64,000 bases of DNA from Gorsachius magnificus (taxonomy: Eukaryota; Chordata; Aves; Pelecaniformes; Ardeidae), in NCBI GenBank assembly GCA_034008185.1, contig CM067089.1, positions 19,666,213-19,730,212 on the forward strand. The letters are read 5' to 3'. Made by a program: the position numbers and the translations under genes. Each line of letters opens with the position of its first letter. Position 1 is the stretch's first letter. Of the stretch, positions 56,561 to 64,000 are shown piece after piece. The notes below the pieces were generated by a model. The model did no database searches. It worked only from the letters and a program-made list of their open reading frames with translations, and was not told where the DNA came from.

Positions 56561-59500
56561 CTGCAGAAGAAGTCAACCCATTACTCACAGAAATCAGTTT
56601 CAATAAAATAGCATATGAGGGCTGGTGTTTCCTTTTCATTTTCTGAGCCTGCTACTACGCCTATCCAACTTTGACTGTACTTATCCCTGTGCCTGTCCAC
56701 AGGCACACCTGACCGCCATAGGTATAGACTACACCATACGACCAGAAATACTATTTCTAAAGTGGATATTGCTCAGTGCTTGGCCTGTGAAAGAGGTGAT
56801 AGTTCTGTGCTATCCTTTATGTACCACAGCACGGGATACCTGAAATGGAGGGGGAAGGTGTTGGGTGCTGCATTAGGACGGGTGCATGGGGGACAGAGCA
56901 AGGAAAGCGTGGACCTCCTTCTCTTTCTCCAGTAGCTGCAGATGCATCTGCCCACATGATGGATTTTTAAAGCATTTAGGACTACACTGCGCCTTTAGCC
57001 ACTAAGTAACAGCTTGGTTTGGGCCTGCAGAGAAGAGCTTTTACAGCAACCAGACAGATGCAGATTAGGATTGTTCCAGTCAGGCTCCATGAAGATTCCT
57101 GTACCATCACCCCTGATATTTTTCCTCCAGGAAATGAGGCTGTGATCTTACTGTTTCTGTTGGAAGACCAATGTGTTTTGGGGATTGTACTTGAAAGGAC
57201 ATCTGGGTTTGATATGTGATACCAGCAGTGGGTCTAATGATTATAACTGAGCTCATGTGGCCAGTAACAACTTCATTCATAAACTAAGTCTGTAAAGGAC
57301 CACTGAAAATAGCCTATCTGGAACAAAAGTCCTAAAATTTTTCAGAGTTGGACTACCTTCTCATTATCCCTAGAGTCAATGATAAAAGAACAAAACAAAA
57401 GAAACCCAACCTCTCCTTCTTTTGAGCAATAATACTGACATTCTGAGAGTCCTACAACAAAGTAGTAAATTCCAGTGTCTTTCCATATTACTTCTCTGCA
57501 TTCAGTAATTTTATTTTGAGTTATATGAGATGCTCTGTATTTGACATGAGCCCCACTTTAAAAAGTCTTAATTATTCAAAGGTAAAGATTGTCGTCTTCC
57601 AGACAACAGTGACATTCTGATAATTCTGACTGACTATACTGTTCAGCCATACATGTAGCATACTATGCTATTAAAACATCAAAAGATAGGGTAGTCACTG
57701 AGAAAGGCTTGTGAGAAGTCAGGGGAAAATTACAGGCAATGAAGGAAACGGGGCTTAATCTACTCACATCTGCACTTTTTAGCAGCTGGGATGTTCTGTT
57801 GGGACACCACAGCTGAGGAGATTAGCTGAATGCTTTGTTTAAAAACTGAAGAGCTCAGGAACAACTCCCACTTGAAACTGTAGTTTTTGCTTCTGAAAGC
57901 AGGTAAGTGGTGACCGATGGTAACTGCCTCTGGTTAGCCACCATTTGAATGGCAGCCTGTGACACATTTCATGGCTGCTATTGACTGCTTAAGTAGATTT
58001 CTGATGTCTACCTTGGTCAGTGAAGTAAGGGTAATGAATTACTAAAACGGGGGGAGGGAAGTATAAAGAAACCTAATCTGAAACACATACAATTTCTGCT
58101 TGCAGCAGAACCGTGGGCAAGAATTTGAATGTTCAAAACCATGTTGGATTATATACTTACATTAAATAATCTAGGCTCCTTTGTATGTGGATGGAATCCC
58201 TTCTTTTTACAAGCAGAAACTTCTAGCATGCCAGCATTAGTAAGTCTGAAGATGCCAGTGCTGGAAAGCAAAAGATGAAACTACTGTCATGTGCTGCCCC
58301 CATAATACAAATCCAAGGTTTCACATACAAATTGCTTAGCTTAACAGAAGGACAACAGGATGGTACTCAGTAACCTTTGATGCACTGAAGCTAAGGCTGG
58401 GTTGGATTCTTAAAGATATTTGAAATCAAGGGGAGCTGTATTCCTGTAAAGAAAGAGATGATGAGGGGAAGGGGCGAAAACCCACAGTACTGTTGCTATT
58501 CCCATTAGGCAGGTTGGCCTACAAGGGGCCAAGGCCAGTTCATACAGGAACAGATACAAAGCAGAAACTTAGGTGGTCTGGACTGCATTTCACTCACTGA
58601 ACTCTAGAAGAGCAACTTATAAGAGAATAGCCTTTAAGCCAGCCGTGTAAAGGACTAGCGAGAGTACACATCCTCCCCACTCTTTTAGGCAATCAGGTCA
58701 TAAAAAGCATGAGAAAATGCACTGTTGCATATGTATGACCTAACACTTTGAGTATTAAACAAAAAGTTACTAAACTCACCCTTCTGTAAAGAACATTAAT
58801 ACCTGATAACTACAGGATAGCCCCTGATTAATAAACGGTACAGATAGGAGTAACAGGTTAGAGTGTGTTACAGGGTATTAGCATCAACTGTGAAAGAAGT
58901 TTGCAAGACTAGAGATTTGCAAAGGTATAGGGACATTGTGCTCTGGGTTACAAAGCCTAGTGCTTGTGCACTTGCCATGCAATCTGTATTTACAGCTCTG
59001 CTACCTGAATGGCCCATATAGGAAGTTAGGCAACAAGAATGGGATTCATAGAAGCCATTTACAGGGGCAGGCGGCCAGGAAGAAAGGCTGAAGGAATGCA
59101 CAGTCTAAACAATGGAGTTAGCCCCGGGGCCATGGAACTCCAAGCCCACCTCAGGAGAGTCACAAAACTGAGGTTGGAAGGAACCTCTGAAGACTGTCTA
59201 GTCCAACCCCCCTGCTCCAGCAAAGTCACCTTGAGCAGGTTGCCCAGAACCATGTCCAGTCAGGTTTTGAATATCTCCAAGGATGTAGACTTCACACCCT
59301 CTCTGGGCAACCTGTTCCATTATAAACCTTCACATTAATACTTAGACCGTTCCAGGTGTTTCCAGATACTTACTGCTTGTATTTTATGAAATACAAAAAT
59401 AGGACCTTATTACCCAAAAAGTGATCTTTATTCCTCTACTCCCCAAACTGCAATTTTCATATCATCCTAGAGAAATACACCTAAGCCCTCTGCTTCCTTC

Positions 59501-62500
59501 ATCAGACAGAATGAAGATAGGTCTGTGGCAGGGCACTGGCAATGAGATCTCCAGAAAAACAGCTCCTGTCATTACTACTTGGCTGAGCAGAATATAAAAA
59601 AAAAAAATTTAAAAATGGGGCTGGGAAGAAGGAGGAGAGAGAAGCCAGAAACAATCCTGTGCATATAGACTGACTGGAATGTAACAACTTAAAGAAAACA
59701 AACTCACAATACAATATTCCTGCACTTCATCCCAGTTGACACGTGCTTTATATTTGATCAAATTTTAAGATAAGGAGCAGGGGAAAATATCTCAATATTA
59801 CTTAGAAAAATCAGAACTCACTCATTATGCTTTGGTGAACAAACAATTGCAATGGCCTCTGGCAACATTAGCTGATAAGAACAATGAGTATGAAGATCAA
59901 CACTGGATAAGAATGCAGTTTGTGTTGGATGTGTCTACAAAAAGAAAGGGAAAACTCAACATCATGAAATATTTCTTACAAATCAAGGTCGACATACATT
60001 CAAGAAGGAACAATAATTTATAACAACTGAAAGCGTCAGTACTTTCCCAGGTCGGTTTCTTAAGTTCCTGTTAACCCAGATTCTGCGTTGGTAGGGTGGC
60101 TTTTCAGTATGAGATTTATGGAGGCACATTCACAACCAGATGCACAAGCAATTTTCTGATCATGGGGGGAAAGAGGTGGAATGAAGAAGCACAAGACAAA
60201 GGGAAATGACTTGATTGTGCAAAACCCCTAAAACTGAAATGAATATAAAGTTTAAACAACACAATCCCCCCCCCTCCAAATTCTGAAAACAGTATAAAAA
60301 TAAATGGCATTAAAAAGTAATAAAATGCCCCATATCAACATAAACAACAGTTGCACTGGCAAAAGCAGGGCCATTGTGTCAACAGGATGCCTCAACTTCA
60401 TTAACAAATAATCATCTGTGGAGAATATTAGTGCTCATTTACATCACTACAATTAGATTTAAGTGAGCAAATTAATTTGGATTATTCCAGTTATTTCTTT
60501 AGTTTGTTATTTGCAGAATTTCTTTCACACAGTATGCAGAGCTGATATAGAAAATCCAGAATCAGTGAGTCATACGTACATGGATCCAACCCAAAGTGAG
60601 GAGATCATACTGATCCTGAATACCAAATAATTCTTCCACATTCTCCATGTCGCAGTAGTCTGGTCCTGCAGATTGCTTTGGCACTATTACATGGGTAATA
60701 GTAAATTCATTATGTGTCTATAAAACAAACACTGACTTAGAGTGGAACAAATGGACTAATAAGTGCTAAATCAGAATCTGAAAGGTGGCAGCCTATCGGC
60801 TAAACCCAAGCAGTATCACTCCGCTGATTCCAGCGCGGCTACCCTGACTTACTGCACCAGAGAATACGCCTTAGCTTTTTAGCATGAAATCATATAGGGA
60901 AGTATTAGTAACAACATGAGATTGTTGGATTGAAATGCTTGCAGAGACAAGTGTGAAAATGATGTCCTTTAAAAAAATTACAGACATGATAAAAAGAGGT
61001 TTCAGAATACTGTAAGTATGTTCTGTGAAACTTGGAACATCACTACTCTTGCTGTTCTTTCTCTTTATACAGTTCAAGTACACTTCGACATCACCTTTAA
61101 ATTTCTTTGTATACCAGCAGCATCCACATCATTCCCTGCTCTGAAAGGACATTAAGTATTATCTACGTCAAAGGAAAAAAATGGCCTGAAAATCAGATGT
61201 TCTACAGCTTGATGGGGGGATTTTCTTCTTCTTTTTTGTTGTGCCATTATGAATTTGATGACTCCAGTAGATTCTAACAGTCTTTATATTTCATTGTCCT
61301 GTAACTAAACCTCACTTACCTTAGACGAATGCCAGAGAAAGTACTCTGCAGCGTACAGAGTGTTGAAAAACTTGCCATGTTTTATAATGAGAGCAGAGTA
61401 ACTTTGATCAAATGTTTCCCCAATAAGGCAAGCCCACACTGCTGAAGTGACCACTCAGGTTATAATATGAAGTTAATTACATTAAAGACTAATCATTTAG
61501 ATTAGCTTTTGCTCTGAAATCGATGCATTACAGGAAAATACAGCACTGTCAAATAAGCTTTTCCCCATACAAACGTGAGGGTTAAACTGTACCAGTTTTC
61601 CACAGAGAATTCCACATGTCTCTATTCCTCTTACTGTATTTGCCTCTGCTAGCAGCAGAAATTTGTGACACAGATCCCTGGGCAAAATGACGCCTCTGAG
61701 TGCTTCGGCCAATTGAGCTAACAAAAAAAAAAAAACCAAAAAAAAAACAAAAAAAAAAAAAAAAGAGAGAGAGAGAGAAAGGCATTTGCAGCTTACACAG
61801 TGAAGTTTCCTAAAATAAGGAAATACACACAGTTACAGGAAATTATTAAAAGTGAAAGAATTCTACTTACCACATCACAGATTTCTAATGAGAATAAATC
61901 TACAGCACAAGCACTTCACCCTAAATTGAGGTCACCAGTCCATGGGATGTGCTCATTAACCTGCCTGGGAGGTGACAGGGAGCTGATACCGATTCCCAAT
62001 CCAGGGCTTTCCAGGGTGAACCACCACAGGTTCTGCTTCTTTTCCCTTGAGGTCCACAGCAAGATTTAGACTTCATTCCACAGAAACACTAAGGCTCAAT
62101 CTCTAGCTCTGTCTATTGGTACTCAACTGGAAAATGTGAAACTGTGCAACTAATCTCTGCTCTTAAAATGAAGAAACTATATGGGATTGTTGTGTGTACA
62201 TTAACCATTGCACTATGCACATCCTCATGGTAAATAAATACATATGCATATGTAATATGTGGACTGCTATACGCAGCAAAGAAGCAGATAATATAAAAAA
62301 GTAAAAAAAAAAAAAAAAATCTGCACTTACTCTGAACCGCACTTAAAGTAGCCGCTGGCTTTAAGACCCGGCTTACTGGAGGCGAATGTCCAGCGCAGCC
62401 AGATGTGCCGCTCCTCTCTTTTTTCTCAAGCAGCGCAGTAGATAAGGAACTGTTTTCTGGTACAGAAATACAAGATAGCATACTTCCATCTATCTGCTCA

Positions 62501-62685
62501 GACATAACCACACTCCCTTTGATTTTTTGATCTCGAGCTAGCTCTTGCTTCTTAAGCTGATCCTCAAAGAATTGAAACTGTTCCGATTCAAGCTGCTGTT
62601 GCCGCATATGCGCAATTCGTTTCTTCTCTGCCTCTATTAGCTTTTGATGCTCTAGTTTCTTCAGAAATTCAGTTTTACATTTGTT
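56504..62685 (-). CDS. STAMBPL1: STAMBPL1 (AMSH-LP), 3' six coding exons, partial
   Basis: STAMBPL1 is a zinc JAMM deubiquitinase that cuts K63-linked ubiquitin chains, acting with the endosomal sorting machinery. Exons 62685-62331, 61717-61593, 60717-60580, 59934-59822, 58260-58161 and 56560-56504 give 888 nt, the last 295 residues of a protein of about 436 in human. Order: charged coiled coil ([24 protein letters not shown]), a linker with [10 protein letters not shown], then the JAMM domain. The catalytic Glu is in RGIETCG. The zinc ligands His-x-His and Asp are in [18 protein letters not shown], split by an intron after WIH. The second zinc site of this family is also kept ([11 protein letters not shown]). 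It ends IVLDLR. AMSH/STAMBP is excluded by closer match to AMSH-LP. The N-terminal MIT part lies beyond the window. Confidence 0.95.
58161..58260 (-). CDS. STAMBPL1: STAMBPL1 exon: second zinc site
   Basis: 100 nt, acceptor TTCCAG|CAC, donor TTTAAT|GTAAGT. It encodes [20 protein letters not shown] then [13 protein letters not shown]. Cys and the two His are the ligands of the structural zinc known in AMSH-LP. Confidence 0.94.
59146..59330 (-). repeat. CR1 LINE 3' fragment, reverse orientation, STAMBPL1 intron
   Basis: 'gaggttggaaggaacctctg' and 'tctagtccaacccccctgct' are the reverse complement of the CR1 3' end, continuing to 'tctgggcaacctgttcca' from the end of the CR1 coding region. Confidence 0.88.
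59822..59934 (-). CDS. STAMBPL1: STAMBPL1 exon: HxHP zinc motif
   Basis: 113 nt, acceptor TTGTAG|ACA, donor ATGA|GTGAGT. It begins [20 protein letters not shown], with the second His and the Asp zinc ligand, and ends [10 protein letters not shown]. Confidence 0.94.
60580..60717 (-). CDS. STAMBPL1: STAMBPL1 exon: JAMM core
   Basis: 138 nt in phase 0, acceptor TTATAG|ACA, donor CCAT|GTACGT. It encodes [20 protein letters not shown] and ends in TLGWIH, whose His is the first zinc ligand. Confidence 0.94.
61593..61717 (-). CDS. STAMBPL1: STAMBPL1 exon: start of JAMM domain with catalytic Glu
   Basis: 125 nt, acceptor TGTTAG|CT, donor AACTG|GTACAG. It encodes [19 protein letters not shown] and [15 protein letters not shown]. 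The Glu of IETCG corresponds to catalytic Glu292 of human AMSH-LP. Confidence 0.94.
61720..61779. repeat. A-rich and (GA)n simple repeat in STAMBPL1 intron
   Basis: Runs of A interrupted by CC or C, then GAGAGAGAGAGA. On the minus strand this gives the pyrimidine tract just before the acceptor of the 61,593-61,717 exon. Confidence 0.85.
62331..62685 (-). CDS. STAMBPL1: STAMBPL1 exon: coiled coil and linker
   Basis: 355 nt, acceptor TTTCAG|AAC, donor CAGA|GTAAGT. It begins [16 protein letters not shown] (human NKYKAEILKKLEHQRL) and ends ATLSAVQ. The linker holds SEQIDGS and [10 protein letters not shown] (62,356-62,385). The frame stays open past the donor, but the human homology stops there. 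Confidence 0.94.
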
Positions 62686-64000
62686 CTGAAACATATGTAA
62701 AATAGTGACATTCTCAGAACACTAAAAAACGCTACAAAAAATGAAGGGAAAGAAGCAAACTAATTGTTTAATAAAACCATCAAATTCTGCCATTAAAACT
62801 TAAGTCTTTTGGAACCTGTTTGCTGAACTAGCAAGTAAAACTATATCCCCAAAAGTGTCATGATATGGAAGAAAATACAGTAAGTAATGAATTCCTAACA
62901 CAAAGCTTCAAATCTGCGTACCTGTGGTGCTTGGTGTTCTTACTTCAGTAGTGCTAGCACTTGCCGCATTTACCCGTTACAACAGATTCATTAAAAAAAG
63001 ACTTCTCAGAGTACTGGTGGTGAGGAGACTAGATACAAGCCCTTACAATTTCCAAGGCAAAAAGAGATCCACGAGCACATGGGTTTTCTGGGTAGATCTC
63101 ATAATCCATTTTGTGATCTGGTTTTCTTGCTTGTCACTGCTGTTTGGATGGGTTTGTTGACTTTCTCCTGCTACTTTCTGTCCTCAGCTTCCCTGGGTTG
63201 CTCAGCCTGGCTTTGGTGCCAGCCTCCCCAGCCTCAGGCACATTAGGTGCCTTCCCCAGTAGGGTCTATGCCCCCTTGCCCCGAGCCCACCTCCTGTTCC
63301 ATGAGCTGCAAGGGGAGCTTCGGGTTTCATCAGCCCTTCCTGCTCCCTGGTGAAGGAGAGCATTCAAGCATCTCCAGAAGCAAATGAAAAAACCAGAGCA
63401 AAGTCATTTCTTAAATGTCATGAACAAAATCAGAGCAGGGAAAAAAGCCTCAAACCAACCGGTGACAGGAATATGGGCTGCAGGGGTTGGGTTGTTTGGG
63501 TTTTTTTGTTCTTAATTCTCTGGGTCCATTTCAAGGGAAGGAAGGAAAAGGTATTTTTTCTCAGATTCTCTTTCCAAGACAAGTTTTTAAAACTACAGGT
63601 CCTGTTTTCAGTGAACTCTAATAGACCAGATGCAAGTATTTAGGGTTACTTAAGGACTCAAAGAAGATCAATTCAAACTTGAGCACATGCAGAGCCAAGG
63701 GACCCTTTCCACATACTCATGTAAGTGTATCAAGAGTATCCCCTTTATAAAACAAAATCAGAGTGCGCCCAAGACCTTTTCAGATGTTCGTAGACTTATG
63801 TAAACATCAGAGCACATTTATTTCCAAGCACACGCTTGCATTACTTGCTTTCAAATGACCGACTGATTAGATTCTGAGAAGTGAAAAGTCATCCTAAGCA
63901 GCCCATGAAATGATTACGTTCTTGTAGAACTGGCATTTTACTGCTTAATTTTTAAGAAGATTTATATAACAGAAAAAACATTCATACCAAAGATTTAATA
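62686..64000. other. STAMBPL1 intron reaching the window edge
   Basis: The preceding exon, expected to encode a segment like KKYNVEYQEYLQ, was looked for on the minus strand and not found. So at least 1.3 kb of intron continues to the end of the window. Confidence 0.6.

Noticed and set aside
62113..62330. Extension of the STAMBPL1 frame past the donor at 62,330
   Set aside because: Homology stops at ATLSAVQ, a good GTAAGT donor is present, and the following residues are translated intron including a poly-Phe stretch.
62686..64000. An upstream STAMBPL1 exon
   Set aside because: No frame resembling the expected segment before NKCKTEF was found on the minus strand here.

Overview
This window is vertebrate nuclear DNA and almost certainly comes from a bird. 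It holds several CR1 LINE fragments, one ending in the bird-typical 3' tail built on ATTCTATG-like units, and LTRs of a type I recognise from avian genomes. The introns are compact. The gene order FAS - ACTA2 - STAMBPL1 is the amniote synteny block that in human lies on 10q23.31. I cannot name the species.

Layout. Positions 1-13,000 are intergenic: an old CR1 fragment, an isolated GC-rich patch with a 45-48 bp tandem repeat (about 6,330-6,720), one clear solo LTR (7,155-7,703) and one probable LTR in reverse orientation (about 9,652-10,753). No protein gene was found there. Positions 13,677-29,056 hold the complete coding part of FAS (TNFRSF6) on the minus strand, nine exons adding up to 365 codons plus stop. 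Its first exon sits in a CpG island, and its introns carry a CR1 copy with a long open reverse-transcriptase frame and a 1.1 kb LTR. Positions 29,400-43,940 are intergenic, without a recognised gene. Positions 44,764-54,692 hold complete ACTA2 (smooth-muscle alpha-actin, 377 aa) on the plus strand, with its promoter (MCAT, two CArG boxes, TATA), a noncoding first exon, an intronic palindromic CArG box and eight coding exons. Positions 56,272-62,685 hold the last six coding exons of STAMBPL1 (AMSH-LP, K63-linkage deubiquitinase) on the minus strand; its 5' exons lie beyond the right edge.

Relations between genes. FAS and ACTA2 point away from each other, with about 16 kb between their first exons. 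ACTA2 and STAMBPL1 converge, with about 1.6 kb between their poly(A) signals. The products act in unrelated processes (death receptor, contractile actin, endosomal deubiquitination), so the linkage is conserved synteny and not an operon-like unit. All splice junctions below were read by eye from GT/AG signals, reading-frame continuity and remembered human homologues. For each gene the coding exons sum to an exact multiple of three.

I did not find a new biological system. The best second-look items are a tandem duplication lengthening the FAS C-terminal tail, an LTR about 144 bp from a FAS splice acceptor, a palindromic CArG box in ACTA2 intron 1, and a Lys-Pro-containing SH3-ligand-like motif in STAMBPL1 where the human protein has Thr-Pro.
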